A stretch of DNA of 64,000 bases, from the NCBI RefSeq assembly GCF_000092505.1, contig NC_014136.1, positions 744,001 through 808,000 on the forward strand, given 5' to 3'. This document shows, piece after piece, positions 15,239 to 24,593 of the stretch; position 1 is the stretch's first letter, and the number at the start of each line of letters is the position of its first letter. The notes beneath the pieces are model-generated. The model searched no databases, was not told where the DNA came from, and saw nothing but the letters and a program-made list of their open reading frames with translations. Both the position numbers and the translations under genes were made by a program. Source of the DNA: Leuconostoc kimchii IMSNU 11154. Lineage in GTDB: Bacteria > Bacillota > Bacilli > Lactobacillales > Lactobacillaceae.

Positions 15239-15898
15239 TTACAGTTCAGCGTTGACTACGGGCTTGACATCTTTTAATAAGATGTGATGGTAAGAGAACC
15301 AAGCAAAGCCATTTCTATCTCGCCCAGACTGCTCTCCTGAGAGATTGTGACGATAATCGTAACAGCAAATAGCAGCGCGTGAGAGTGTATGTAGGTTTCC
15401 ACAGCGGCAAAGAACCTGATTTTTACCGTCGAGTACAGTAACTTCTATTTTAGGATCGTCTTTAAACTGTAACTTGGCACCAATTGGAATCGATAGGTAA
15501 TGAAAATTACGATTTGGACGTTGCCCTATTTTTCTGATGACATTTGGTTGATCGATTCCGGTAACTTTAGCATTGTAGGCATTTGGTTTAACAAACTCAG
15601 CATTGGGATCATTAAATAAGAGTAAGTCAAAAGCACTTTTAACCTGATTATAACTCGCTTTAAAGTATTCTTTTGAAAGGCTATCCCGTTTATCTGCGAG
15701 CGCAATATGCAATAATCTTTCGGCTCTTTTAAAATTAGTTATTTTGAGTGCAAATAGCAACAGAGTGGGCCTGCTATCTGGAATGCCAGTATCGTTGAAT
15801 TGCTTTAATCTTTGGCTTAAATGAGCTGTTTGCCCGATTTTGATATAGCCAGGAAATGATTTGTTTTCGAGTGCATATACATAACCAATAGTCGTCAT
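15239..15898 (-). CDS. GIY-YIG-type (T5orf172/Mug113) nuclease-fold protein
   Basis: The N-terminus is a GIY-YIG-like module: GYVYALENKSFPGYIKIGQT, then LSQRLKQFNDTGIPDSRP and the conserved basic/acidic part ERLLHIALADKRDSLSKEYF. The C-terminal ~130 residues (from about 90) look like a DNA- or substrate-binding domain (AKLQFKDDPKIEVTVLDGK, CCYDYRHNLSGEQSGRDRNGF). It lies just outside attR, so it belongs to the chromosome or to an older insertion at the same tRNA. Its biological role is unknown. The start has a weak RBS (AGAAAG). Confidence 0.75.
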   Translation of the reverse strand: MTTIGYVYALENKSFPGYIKIGQTAHLSQRLKQFNDTGIPDSRPTLLLFALKITNFKRAERLLHIALADKRDSLSKEYFKASYNQVKSAFDLLLFNDPNAEFVKPNAYNAKVTGIDQPNVIRKIGQRPNRNFHYLSIPIGAKLQFKDDPKIEVTVLDGKNQVLCRCGNLHTLSRAAICCYDYRHNLSGEQSGRDRNGFAWFSYHHILLKDVKPVVNAEL

Positions 15899-15994
15899 AT
15901 GTCAACTTCTTTCTGGACTTTTTAACGTGAAACGCTTGGCACGTAGGCATTTTATCAGTATTTTATTTTTGAATTTACAGTTAATTCACGTTAT

Positions 15995-17104
15995 CTATGA
16001 CGCATATATTAATAATACGCCAATGACTACAAAAATAATCAGAAATAAAACATTTAGAAGTGTGAAAGTGATAAAGAATTTAAAATTAGTATGATTTCGA
16101 GAATATGCTGAATATTGTCTTAAGGCAAGTAGATTAGCTAGTGAAGCGATTAATGTGCCAAGACCACCGACTGAGACACCTAAAAATAGGGCATAAACAT
16201 GATTAGTAAATTGAGATAATAATACCGCTGCCGGAACATTGCTGATCAATTGGCTTGTAATACTTGCTGATATAAATGTTGCGATTGGATTTTTAGTGCT
16301 GATCGTCATTAAATTTTGAACAAAAGCAACTCTGCTAATTGCACCAACGACTATAAAAAAATTAACGAATGTCAGTATAACAGCGTAATCAATATGTAGA
16401 AATGATTCCTTGCTTAAAAACAGACATGCTAGTATGCTGATTAGCAATGCAATATTTATGGGAATGATAGACAAAACGCCTAGTATGACAATGATACTTA
16501 AAATTATTAATATCACCAATTTTTTTGGATCAATTGTTTGATCATTGTCAAAACTAATATTAATTTTTTCAGAACGTATAAATAACGTGCTGAAGAATAA
16601 TATACCAAGAGAGATAGCGCCAATCAGGAGAGACATACTTAGAAATTGAGAAACACTGAGCTTGTAAAAGGTAACCATATAAATATTTTGTGGATTACCA
16701 AAAGGCGTGACAGAGCTACCTAGATTAGCAAAGATTGTCAATAAACTAATGGTAGTCATACTTGGTAAATGCATATATTTTTTGATGTTAAAAAATATAG
16801 GAACGAGTGTTAAAATTGCGACGTCATTGGTTAATAGCATCGACCCGATAAAGGCGCATAGCATGAGTACTAGGAAAACTGTACGAGAAGAACTGCATTT
16901 GGAAACAATATAGTGGGCAATATGTTTTAAAATACCTAGTTCTTGGTAAATTGATACCGTGATTAGTAAGGCAGCCAGGGAATAAACCGTTTGAAAGTTG
17001 ACATCTGTTGTTTTGACATGACCCACTAATAAGGCAATGATGGCTAAAATGAGCGTCACGAGGAACGTTTTATCAATTAGTGTTCGTTTAATCACGTTTA
17101 GCAT
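15995..17104 (-). CDS. Ion-transporter-superfamily (ArsB/SLC13-like) membrane permease
   Basis: The product is 369 residues with about ten membrane spans and a repeated two-half layout. The first half contains SMLLTNDVAILTLVP and the substrate-site motif FGNPQNIYMV, and the second half contains ISNVPAAVLLSQF. These are the signatures of the IT superfamily (ArsB, NhaD, CitMHS, SLC13). The substrate is uncertain: an anion, arsenite or a dicarboxylate are all possible. No ArsR or ArsC gene is near. Confidence 0.8.
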   Translation of the reverse strand: MLNVIKRTLIDKTFLVTLILAIIALLVGHVKTTDVNFQTVYSLAALLITVSIYQELGILKHIAHYIVSKCSSSRTVFLVLMLCAFIGSMLLTNDVAILTLVPIFFNIKKYMHLPSMTTISLLTIFANLGSSVTPFGNPQNIYMVTFYKLSVSQFLSMSLLIGAISLGILFFSTLFIRSEKINISFDNDQTIDPKKLVILIILSIIVILGVLSIIPINIALLISILACLFLSKESFLHIDYAVILTFVNFFIVVGAISRVAFVQNLMTISTKNPIATFISASITSQLISNVPAAVLLSQFTNHVYALFLGVSVGGLGTLIASLANLLALRQYSAYSRNHTNFKFFITFTLLNVLFLIIFVVIGVLLIYAS

Positions 17105-17226
17105 GACATTTATACACTCCAGTTATAATTATATATCCATATCATAACAGACCAACACGAAAATTTGATTGAAACAGAGTAATGATGTTAAAATGAATAA
17201 AGTTAAATATCAATCGGTTGAGTGAA

Positions 17227-17276
17227 AACTTCAAGAATTGTTAGTCGGGGAGCTAACTATTTTTGAAGTTTTTTTG
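17227..17276 (+). terminator. Attenuator-like terminator in the leader of the CPA2 antiporter gene
   Basis: AACTTCAA (17227-17234) pairs with TTGAAGTT (17263-17270), with inner GTTAG (17240-17244) and CTAAC (17253-17257), then seven T. It lies 18 bases before the start codon of the next gene on the same strand and follows a -10-like TAAAAT near 17190. It therefore acts within the antiporter leader, not as the end of any plus-strand gene. Confidence 0.65.
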
Positions 17277-17293
17277 TTTTCAAAGGAGAAATT

Positions 17294-18256
17294 ATGATTT
17301 ATTTATCAATACTATTACTTATTGTTGTCACCATAATATTTGGCAAAATATCGGTTAAAATGGGGTTTTCATCAGTTGTTGGGCAATTATTATCAGGTGT
17401 TGTGTTAGGTGCGAGTTTTTTGAATGTGGTACAAGCGAGTGATTTAATGCATGTCATTTCAGAAACGGGTGTCTGCCTGTTAATGCTGAATTCCGGTTTG
17501 GAATCTGACCTCAAGGAGATGCGAAAGTACATCAAGGCATCGATGCATATTGCGGTACTGGGTGTGGTCGTACCGGCTATCGTATTTCCTCTAATTTGCT
17601 TATTACTAGGCTACACATTACCGATTGCTCTTTTTGCGGGTGTTGTTTTTTCTGCCACATCAATATCGATCACATTAGCAGTATTGTCTGAACAAAAGCA
17701 ATTAGCTACGCCAATGGGCGCCATTATAATATCAGCAGCCGTGCTTGATGATATTATTGCGTTAGCAGCTGTCACGTTGTTTTCAATAGTTATTGGTGGC
17801 GGTACTTTAGGGATTAGTAGTTTATTACCATTAATCACTTTTGCTGTCGGTATTTTATTACGAAAATTGTCATTTTCAGTGTTTATTGGTAAAGGGACCA
17901 CGAGGATAGGACAGTGGCTCTGCTATCCAGTCTTTTTTGGTTCGATTGGATTAACAATTACAGTTCAAGGATTAGGTGATAAAATTCTGCCAATTATTAT
18001 TTTTAGCCTGTTAGCCGTCATCACAAAATTTGTCGGCTCATCAATTGGTGCTAGGCTGTCCGGCTTGAGTCGTCGCGTAGCTTATGCGATTGGTGCTGGC
18101 ATGATATCAAGAGGTGAAATGGCACTAGTTATTATTCAAATTGGACTATCTTCACATATCATTAATTCTGCCACGTCTAGTGAGTTCATCGTGACTGTGA
18201 TTATTTCAACTATCGTAGCGCCACTGATGATGAAGCCATTATTTGCAAAAGTTTAG
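17294..18256 (+). CDS. Cation:proton antiporter, CPA2 (KefB/NapA-like) family
   Basis: ATG follows AAAGGAGAAATT. The 320-residue protein has about ten spans: GFSSVVGQLLSGVVLGASFL is the first conserved hairpin, FSATSISITLAVLSEQKQL includes the discontinuous helix, and SAAVLDDIIALAAV has the paired Asp of electrogenic antiporters (DD). GAGMISRGEMALVI is the last conserved stretch with Arg-Gly-Glu. There is no TrkA-N domain, so it is probably a Na+ or K+/H+ antiporter without nucleotide gating. It is shorter than most family members (~380) but has both ends. Confidence 0.88.
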   Translation: MIYLSILLLIVVTIIFGKISVKMGFSSVVGQLLSGVVLGASFLNVVQASDLMHVISETGVCLLMLNSGLESDLKEMRKYIKASMHIAVLGVVVPAIVFPLICLLLGYTLPIALFAGVVFSATSISITLAVLSEQKQLATPMGAIIISAAVLDDIIALAAVTLFSIVIGGGTLGISSLLPLITFAVGILLRKLSFSVFIGKGTTRIGQWLCYPVFFGSIGLTITVQGLGDKILPIIIFSLLAVITKFVGSSIGARLSGLSRRVAYAIGAGMISRGEMALVIIQIGLSSHIINSATSSEFIVTVIISTIVAPLMMKPLFAKV

Positions 18257-18285
18257 CTAACTTATTTGTGATGAAAGTATGAGTT

Positions 18286-18335
18286 AAAAGCCCGATGTTT
18301 TAGACAGTGTTGCTTGTATAAAACATCGGGCTTTT
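18286..18335. terminator. Bidirectional terminator
   Basis: AAAAGCCCGATGTTTTA pairs with TAAAACATCGGGCTTTT. It lies between the converging genes ending at 18256 and 18338. Confidence 0.9.
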
Positions 18336-18337
18336 AA

Positions 18338-19168
18338 TTAATCCATACGACGAATGATTAATTGACTACCAAACGGATCGGTTAACCAGAGCTCGTTTGC
18401 TACAGGAGCAATGTTTTGATCAATTAGGTTGGTTTTAAGTAAATTAAAGTATGTGTGATCGACTGATACGGTCCAATTGAGCAAACCAGTATCATGTGCT
18501 TGGCGCAGTGTGGCATCAGGGCCTAACCAAGTATTATAGGCGTGATGATGGTGGTAGTGATTATGCGAATAGAAATGCGCACTGTCACCAACGGTTGATG
18601 TGAGTGCCATTTTCAAGGCGTCGATAAAAAACGCATCGCCACGGGTCAGATTATTACCAACAAAATGAAGATGACCGATGGCCATCTTAGCGGGGAACCC
18701 TGACCAATCAGTTTGTTTTTGTTGAAGTAATGCTTGAGCATCAACATCTTTTGTTCCCATTTGAACCAAGTCATTGTCCCATTGCCAAAGTTCTTTAGGG
18801 CGATCATGGTAAAGTTCAATGCCATTGCCATTAGGATCATTTAAATAAAAGGCCTCGCTGACATCATGGTCACCAGCACCTAAAGGATATTCAATTAATA
18901 GTAAGCGTTCAATGATACTTGCCAAGGAAGCTGTGTCAGGGAACAGTAGCGCGAAATGATACAGTCCTTGATGCGATTGGGTATTTTTATGACCATCAAA
19001 TTGCAGTGTTAAAAATGGCGCATCACTTTTTGTGAAGGCATAAGAATAGACTTGGTGAGTCTCTTGGCTTTCTATCAAACCTAAAATATCGCGGTAGAAA
19101 GTACGCATCGCTGGTTCATTGTCTGCTCGTAGCGTTAAGTGTTGAATGTTATAAGTGATATTTAGCAT
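18338..19168 (-). CDS. Two-domain VOC (glyoxalase/catechol dioxygenase-like) protein
   Basis: The 276-residue product has two vicinal-oxygen-chelate modules. The first has IQHLTLRADNEPAMRTFYRDILGL, YHFALLFPD and DPNGNGIELYHDRP; the second has IGHLHFVGNNLTRGDAFF, a His-rich loop (SHNHYHHHHAY) and LTDPFGSQLIIRR. It resembles CatE/YfiE-type proteins of Firmicutes. The metal-binding His and Glu of the first module are visible. The real substrate is unknown. It is monocistronic. Confidence 0.85.
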   Translation of the reverse strand: MLNITYNIQHLTLRADNEPAMRTFYRDILGLIESQETHQVYSYAFTKSDAPFLTLQFDGHKNTQSHQGLYHFALLFPDTASLASIIERLLLIEYPLGAGDHDVSEAFYLNDPNGNGIELYHDRPKELWQWDNDLVQMGTKDVDAQALLQQKQTDWSGFPAKMAIGHLHFVGNNLTRGDAFFIDALKMALTSTVGDSAHFYSHNHYHHHHAYNTWLGPDATLRQAHDTGLLNWTVSVDHTYFNLLKTNLIDQNIAPVANELWLTDPFGSQLIIRRMD

Positions 19169-19330
19169 GTTTTTTCTCTTTACTTATTATTTATAAGTAA
19201 TATTAATGCTTTTTACAGGTTTTGTCTAGCAAAAAAATGACACCGATAATCATACCTTATCACTTGACGATATTGTAGAGGCGACGCATTTTATTTAACA
19301 GTATTTGCACCGAATTCATCGTCTTAATTA

Positions 19331-19372
19331 GTGTGTCAATATCAAGTTATTAAAAACTTGATATTGACACAC
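19331..19372. repeat. Perfect 18-bp inverted repeat upstream of the thiamine operon
   Basis: GTGTGTCAATATCAAGTT (19331-19348) and its exact complement AACTTGATATTGACACAC (19355-19372) flank a six-base loop. No T run follows, so it is not a standard terminator. It ends 25 bases before a TATAAT box (19398-19403) that probably starts the thi leader. A regulator site is possible. Confidence 0.6.
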
Positions 19373-19410
19373 ACAATGACGTGGTGTACCATGAACGTAT
19401 AATTAAATAA

Positions 19411-19556
19411 AGATATCTGGGGTGCCTAACGATTTCACAGGCTGAGAAATACCCATATAACCTGATCAGATTAGAATCTGCGTAGGAAGATATGATTGAT
19501 AATATTATTTGTCGAACTGTTTTTTACGTGTTTTAACGTGAGGGGCAGTTTTTTTA
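19411..19556 (+). promoter_or_regulatory. TPP riboswitch (THI box) with terminator expression platform
   Basis: The aptamer (19411-19494) has the canonical pieces: P1 pairing of ATATCT with AGATAT, GGGGTGCC, GGCTGAGAAATACCC, ACCTGATC and the 3' signature CTGCGTAGGAA. A terminator follows at 19515-19556: AACTG...ACGT pairs over about 15 positions (many G-U) with ACGTGAGGGGCAGTT, then seven T. TPP binding would favour termination and shut off the six-gene operon below. Confidence 0.95.
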
Positions 19557-19598
19557 TGTTTTAGAATAGTTGACATAGTGAAAAGAGGATAGATAATT

Positions 19599-20234
19599 TT
19601 GGCTGATAAGAATATTGACTACACATTGTATTTAATTACAAACCGATATGATTATTCAGATGAGCAATTTTTGAATATTGTGTTTGAAGCTTGTGACAGC
19701 GGTGTAACCCTTGTTCAGTTAAGAGAAAAGGACGTCACAACAAAGCGATATTTTGATTTGGCAGTTGCGGTAAAGAAAATAACGGATAAATTTAAAGTTC
19801 CTTTAATTATCGATGATCGTGTCGATATTTGCTTGGCTGTCAATGCAGCTGGTGTACATATCGGGGATAATGAATTACCAGTTAAACGCGTACGTCAGTT
19901 GATTGGTAAAGACAAAATTTTGGGTGTATCAGTCAAAGATGTTCAACGCGCCAAAGAGGCTGAGGCTCAGGGAGCTGATTATTTTGGCGTTGGAGCGATT
20001 TATCCAACGAAAACAAAGGTCATTACAAAGCATACGACAATAGAAACCTTAAAAGATATTGTGAGTTGTGTTGATATACCAGTCAACGCTATTGGTGGCA
20101 TTAAAGAAAATAATATTCTCAGTTTGAAAAATACAGGTATTTCTGGTGTTTGCATGGTGAGTGAAATCATGCAAGCGGAAGATGTACGTACGAAAGTGAC
20201 TAATTGTTTAAAAAATGTTGAACAATTGATGTAA
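19599..20234 (+). CDS. thiE: Thiamine-phosphate synthase
   Basis: The start is TTG, eight bases after AGAGGAT; no ATG fits. The 211-residue TIM-barrel shows [37 protein letters not shown] and the product-binding IGGI, all ThiE hallmarks. It joins HMP-PP and thiazole phosphate to give thiamine phosphate. It is the first gene behind the TPP riboswitch. Confidence 0.93.
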   Translation: MADKNIDYTLYLITNRYDYSDEQFLNIVFEACDSGVTLVQLREKDVTTKRYFDLAVAVKKITDKFKVPLIIDDRVDICLAVNAAGVHIGDNELPVKRVRQLIGKDKILGVSVKDVQRAKEAEAQGADYFGVGAIYPTKTKVITKHTTIETLKDIVSCVDIPVNAIGGIKENNILSLKNTGISGVCMVSEIMQAEDVRTKVTNCLKNVEQLM

Positions 20235-20273
20235 CAATAAGTGTTCAATAAATAAAGAAAAGGTGGCGTAATT

Positions 20274-20474
20274 ATGATTACAGTGAACGGCAAGACTGAC
20301 ACGTTGGCGCATGTTGGGCAAAGTATTTCGGAGTTGTTGAACTTACTCGAGGTACAAACAGCACGTGTTGTTGTTGAGCGCAATGGTGCGATTGTGACGC
20401 GAGAGGTTTATGATAGCTTATTGCTTGAAGACCAAGATGACATTGAAGTGATTTCATTTGTTGGTGGCGGTTGA
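20274..20474 (+). CDS. thiS: Sulfur-carrier protein ThiS
   Basis: The 66-residue ubiquitin-fold protein ends in the required Gly-Gly (SFVGGG). Start ATG follows AAGGTGGCGTAATT. ThiF adenylates the C-terminus so that it can carry sulfur as thiocarboxylate to ThiG. Confidence 0.92.
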   Translation: MITVNGKTDTLAHVGQSISELLNLLEVQTARVVVERNGAIVTREVYDSLLLEDQDDIEVISFVGGG

Positions 20475-20497
20475 GAAAAATGACGAGGATAAACAAC

Positions 20498-21145
20498 ATG
20501 GCAGAAATAAGTATTGATGGTGTAGCAGTCGATGACATTTATAAGCAAATGAAGACGCGCAATGTGGCTGGGACAGAAGATAAATTGGCACGTGCGCATG
20601 TCACAATTGCAGGTGCTGGCGGATTGGGATCTAATATTGCGATTGCATTGGCGCGTTCAGGTATTGGACATTTAACATTAATTGACTTTGATGTTGTTGA
20701 TTATAGTAATTTAAATCGACAGCAATTTAAGCTGAGTCAAATTGGTGTGCCTAAAGTGATTGCCTTAAAGCAAAATATTTTAGAATTCAACCCATTTGTA
20801 GATATTACAACAGTGCAAACTCGCGTAACACATGAAAATGTTGAAGAACTATTTGAAACGAGCGATGTCATTTGTGAGGCGTTTGATGACCCAACAAGTA
20901 AAGCTGTTATTTTGCAATCGGCACGTGAATTCTTTCCAGAAAAACCGATTGTGATGGGCAATGGCTTAGCAGGGATACACAGTGCGAATCATATTGTGAC
21001 TCGAAAGATGCGAAAAAATGTCTATATTTGTGGGGATCAAACAACTGCTGGGGTTGAAGGTTTGATGGCACCACGCGTCATCATATGTGCAGGGCATCAA
21101 GCAAACATGATATTACAACTGCTTGTTAACAAGATAGAGATTTAG
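20498..21145 (+). CDS. thiF: ThiS adenylyltransferase ThiF (HesA/MoeB/ThiF family)
   Basis: ATG at 20498 has GAGGA at ideal distance (20485-20489); other in-frame starts at 20480 or earlier lack a good RBS. The Rossmann motif is GAGGLGSNIAIALARSG and the adenylation region is LIDFDVVDYSNLNRQQF. It is short (215 residues), of the compact ThiF form, with a Cys (YICGDQ) near residue 185 that could take part in sulfur transfer. It overlaps nothing and is followed by thiG after 18 bases. Confidence 0.88.
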   Translation: MAEISIDGVAVDDIYKQMKTRNVAGTEDKLARAHVTIAGAGGLGSNIAIALARSGIGHLTLIDFDVVDYSNLNRQQFKLSQIGVPKVIALKQNILEFNPFVDITTVQTRVTHENVEELFETSDVICEAFDDPTSKAVILQSAREFFPEKPIVMGNGLAGIHSANHIVTRKMRKNVYICGDQTTAGVEGLMAPRVIICAGHQANMILQLLVNKIEI

Positions 21146-21163
21146 TGATAAGAGGAAAAAATA

Positions 21164-21940
21164 ATGGCACAAAATGATGATCTAATCATAGCAGGACACA
21201 AGTTTAGGTCTAGATTTATACTAGGATCAGGAAAGTATTCGTATGACTTAATTGATTCTGCTATAAAATATGCCGGAGCGCAGATTATTACGATGGCCTT
21301 GCGGCGTTCGAATGCTTCAGCAGACAATATTTTGGATTATATTCCAGATGATGTCACAATTTTACCAAACACTTCGGGATGTCGTAATGCTGAAGAAACA
21401 ATTAGAATGGCACGGATTGCACGTGAACTAAGCGGTAGTGATTTTATTAAGTTAGAAGTGATTCCTGATACAAAGTATTTATTACCGGATAATTATCAAA
21501 CTTTAAAAGCCACTGAAGTATTGGCAAATGAGGGATTTATTGTGATGCCCTACATGTTGCCGGATTTGAATATTGCCAAACAATTAGTGGATGCTGGTGC
21601 AGCAACGGTGATGCCATTGGGTGCTCCAATTGGGACTAATAAGGGTTTAGCCAATAAAGACTTAATACAAATATTGATTAATGAAATTGATGTACCAGTG
21701 ATTATTGATGCAGGAATTGGTAAGCCAAGTCAGGCAGCAGAAGCAATGGAAATGGGTGCTGACGCGATTATGGCCAACACAGCCATGGCGTCTGCAGGTA
21801 ACATACCGTTGATGTCTGAAGCCTTCAAATTAGCGATTGAAGCAGGACGCAAAGCTTATTTGGCAAAGCCGGGACGGGTCATTAACGATAAAGCTGAGGC
21901 GTCATCCCCAATATCAGGTATTAGTCGTACAAAAGAATGA
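21164..21940 (+). CDS. thiG: Thiazole synthase
   Basis: The 258-residue protein has [13 protein letters not shown], the Schiff-base Lys in [10 protein letters not shown], and the phosphate-binding runs [13 protein letters not shown] and [26 protein letters not shown]. It forms the thiazole ring from DXP, ThiS thiocarboxylate and dehydroglycine. No thiO or thiH, which would supply dehydroglycine, is visible in this operon, so it must be elsewhere or absent. Confidence 0.94.
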   Translation: MAQNDDLIIAGHKFRSRFILGSGKYSYDLIDSAIKYAGAQIITMALRRSNASADNILDYIPDDVTILPNTSGCRNAEETIRMARIARELSGSDFIKLEVIPDTKYLLPDNYQTLKATEVLANEGFIVMPYMLPDLNIAKQLVDAGAATVMPLGAPIGTNKGLANKDLIQILINEIDVPVIIDAGIGKPSQAAEAMEMGADAIMANTAMASAGNIPLMSEAFKLAIEAGRKAYLAKPGRVINDKAEASSPISGISRTKE

Positions 21941-23163
21941 AACAGGCTTTAAAAATAAGTGATAAAAGGTATTGGCTTAAAATTGTTGCATTGAATTTTT
22001 TTGGTTGGGTATTTATTTATGCTGATCGTACGGTATTGAATCCCATAATGCCTGAAATTCAAAAAGTCTTTGGTTTAAGTAATGTTGCGTTAGGCATGAT
22101 TTCCTCTGTATTTTTTTTAACTTATACGGTATCACAAATACCTTTTGCTAGATTAGCTGACCGTGGTCATGAAAAATGGCTAATTGGTTTGGGATGTGTG
22201 TTTTTTGGTGGCATGACCATTGTTTCAGGACTAGCCACCAGTTTTGGCTGGTTTTTAGTGTTGCGTGCGTTAGTTGGTCTTGGTGAAGGGACGTTTTATG
22301 GTGCTTCATTTGGGTTATCATCACAAAACATACCTAGCAAATATCTGACAGTGGGTTTAGCATTTATTAATTCAGGGCAAGCAATTGGACAAATTACTGG
22401 GACAATCATATCAAGTTATGTTGTACTACAACATCATATGCACTGGTCTATACCGTTTATCATTGTTGGCATGCCAACGATAATTGTAGGTATTTTGTAT
22501 ATAACTGTTATTCATCATACACATCGTTTATCGGAGGAACAGGTAAGTACATCACAAGCGAAGGCTGTTGATAAAAAAGCACAAACGATTGATGTTTTGT
22601 TTACACGGCAGCTATTAGGCACTTATTTCATGTTATTTGCATCAATTTATGGTCAAATTACAATGTTAACTTGGTTACCTTTATTTTTAACGAATTATCG
22701 ACATGTTAGTGGATCCAACGTTGCTTGGATTGCTTCAATTGTGCCTTTTATTGCTGTACCAAGCGCGTTAATTTTTGCAAGAGTAAACGATAAAATAACT
22801 AACACCAGGCGCTTGCTTTTGATTCTTGTACCTATTTCCAGTTTGTCACTGGTGATGGGCGTTATCAGTCATAGTCATGTAGTTTTAGTTTTATCGCTGA
22901 TTGTGTATGGTATGACTGGAAAAATGACAATTGATCCCATGTTATTATATACGGTGAAAAAACACGCCCCAAATAATCAATTGGCCACAACGTTTGGTGT
23001 CTATAACTTTTTTGGTATGATTGCTTCTATTTTGGCGCCGACGATCATGGGATTTTTGATGGATTTGACGGGAAGTATGGTGATAGGATTTTATTTTTCA
23101 GCAATATTACTACTTATTGGCATTGCAATGTTGAGTTTAACAATGCCTAAAACAGAGATGTGA
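21937..23163 (+). CDS. MFS transporter in the thiamine operon
   Basis: The 408-residue protein has twelve spans, with the MFS loop motif [14 protein letters not shown] between spans 2 and 3 and an ACS-like layout ([18 protein letters not shown] in span 1). The start overlaps the thiG stop (ATGA), so it belongs to the TPP-controlled operon and probably imports a thiamine precursor or breakdown product. The exact substrate cannot be read. Confidence 0.85.
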   Translation: MKQALKISDKRYWLKIVALNFFGWVFIYADRTVLNPIMPEIQKVFGLSNVALGMISSVFFLTYTVSQIPFARLADRGHEKWLIGLGCVFFGGMTIVSGLATSFGWFLVLRALVGLGEGTFYGASFGLSSQNIPSKYLTVGLAFINSGQAIGQITGTIISSYVVLQHHMHWSIPFIIVGMPTIIVGILYITVIHHTHRLSEEQVSTSQAKAVDKKAQTIDVLFTRQLLGTYFMLFASIYGQITMLTWLPLFLTNYRHVSGSNVAWIASIVPFIAVPSALIFARVNDKITNTRRLLLILVPISSLSLVMGVISHSHVVLVLSLIVYGMTGKMTIDPMLLYTVKKHAPNNQLATTFGVYNFFGMIASILAPTIMGFLMDLTGSMVIGFYFSAILLLIGIAMLSLTMPKTEM

Positions 23164-23168
23164 GGCAT

Positions 23169-24374
23169 ATGATTGATAAAAAATTAGTGACATTATTGCA
23201 TGAATTTAAACAGATAGGACTCACATCAATGGGTGGCGTGACACGCTGTGTTTATGATGATAATTGGATATTAGCGCAAAAAAAATATGTCAAAATTGCT
23301 AATGACTATGGGCTGTATTGCTTTTGTGACAAAATGGGAACTATTTATGCAGCCACAAGCGATCATATCAGCCATAAATCAGTTATTCTCACTGGATCTC
23401 ATATGGATACTGTTATAAATGGGGGTTGGTTAGATGGTATTTATGGCGTTTTGTCTAGTGTCCTGGCTGTTGGACAATTACTTCAGAAATTTGGGGCACC
23501 AAAAATACCATTGTGTGCCGTTTCTTTTTCTGAAGAAGAAGGGTCACGATTTGATACCACTTTTACGGGATCACGCTATCTGACCCATCAATTATCTCGT
23601 GGTGTTTTTGATTTGAAGGATAGCATAGGAATAATATTTGACGAAGAACGGCAAAAACGTGTGACTGAATTAAGCCAAGTGACACCGATCAGAACACCTG
23701 ATTTTAAAATACGTTCATATATTGAGTTGCATATTGAGCAAGGCAATTTATTAGAGCAATCGCATACTAACATTGCCGTTGTGACAGATATTGTGGGTCA
23801 AAAACGTTTGTTGATCACAACAAACGGTATTAGTAATCACGCAGGAACAACTCAAATGTTCGGTCGCGCTGATGCCATGCAAAGAGCTGTTGACTTGATG
23901 ACTCAAATTTATTCATCTTTGGGGATGATGAAAGGAGTGCGATTCACGATCGGAAAAATCATTGCTTTTCCAAATGTAGCGAATGTTATACCGGAAAAAG
24001 TTGATATCACATTAGATATCAGGCACATCGATCAACATGTTTTGGACGATGCTTTTGAGAAAGTGATTAAAATCACTGATGCTGTGGGGGCAACTTATCG
24101 GTTAACAACTAACGTTGAGGCAACGCCTATGGATAATCAGTTACAACAACAAGTCATCAATAGCATAAAACAAGAAAAACTAGTAGGAGAGAGGCTTTTT
24201 TCTGGTGCAGGTCATGATGCACAAGTCATAGCAAATAGTAAAATACCTAGTGTCATGATTTTTGTACCAAGTAAAAATGGCATGAGCCATGTGCCGCAAG
24301 AGGATACAGCTGAGTCAGATCTTTTAGCAGGGCAGCATGTGTTACAACGGTTGTTATATGAATTGGCATATTAA
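23169..24374 (+). CDS. M20-family amidohydrolase (carbamoylase/allantoate type); possible formylaminopyrimidine deformylase (YlmB-like)
   Basis: The 401-residue product has the M20 metal motifs LTGSHMDTV with GGWLDG, SFSEEEGSRF, the middle His in IELHIEQGNLLEQ and the C-terminal SGAGHDAQ. These place it in the hydantoinase/carbamoylase branch. Bacillus YlmB, of this same branch, removes formyl from a thiamine breakdown pyrimidine in the TenA salvage route and is thiamine-regulated. Being in a TPP operon with a transporter makes that role the best guess. No tenA is seen in the window. Confidence 0.8.
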   Translation: MIDKKLVTLLHEFKQIGLTSMGGVTRCVYDDNWILAQKKYVKIANDYGLYCFCDKMGTIYAATSDHISHKSVILTGSHMDTVINGGWLDGIYGVLSSVLAVGQLLQKFGAPKIPLCAVSFSEEEGSRFDTTFTGSRYLTHQLSRGVFDLKDSIGIIFDEERQKRVTELSQVTPIRTPDFKIRSYIELHIEQGNLLEQSHTNIAVVTDIVGQKRLLITTNGISNHAGTTQMFGRADAMQRAVDLMTQIYSSLGMMKGVRFTIGKIIAFPNVANVIPEKVDITLDIRHIDQHVLDDAFEKVIKITDAVGATYRLTTNVEATPMDNQLQQQVINSIKQEKLVGERLFSGAGHDAQVIANSKIPSVMIFVPSKNGMSHVPQEDTAESDLLAGQHVLQRLLYELAY

Positions 24375-24393
24375 AGTTGATAGACTGTTTGGA

Positions 24394-24421
24394 AAGTTCA
24401 CTTTACAAGTGGGCTTTTTTA
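24394..24421 (+). terminator. Terminator of the thiamine operon
   Basis: AAGTTCACTT pairs with AAGTGGGCTT around TAC, followed by TTTTT. Confidence 0.85.
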
Positions 24422-24486
24422 TGTTGTAGAGGTCGCAAAAATTGGTGAGATCGTAAAAATATGATAGACTAAAAGAAATAATTGCT

Positions 24487-24588
24487 ATCTAGTTCACATG
24501 TTGAGACAGGCATTGATTATCTAAATATTTGAACTAGATTATATCATGAGAGGCGTGTGTCAAACATGCCGGAATAATTGGGGGGAAT
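24487..24588 (+). promoter_or_regulatory. Structured leader of the BspA-like gene
   Basis: The 219-base gap before 24594 holds a long inverted repeat (ATCTAGTTCA at 24487-24496 with TGAACTAGAT at 24530-24539) and a second stem GGCGTGT/ACATGCC (about 24552-24570) right ahead of the RBS GGGGGGAATG. No protein is encoded. A leader with secondary structure that sets surface-protein output is plausible. Confidence 0.4.
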
Positions 24589-24593
24589 GACGT

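Noticed and set aside
15239..15898. GIY-YIG gene as part of the island.
   Set aside because: It lies outside the attR repeat and on the opposite strand, beyond the chromosomal copy of the tRNA terminator.
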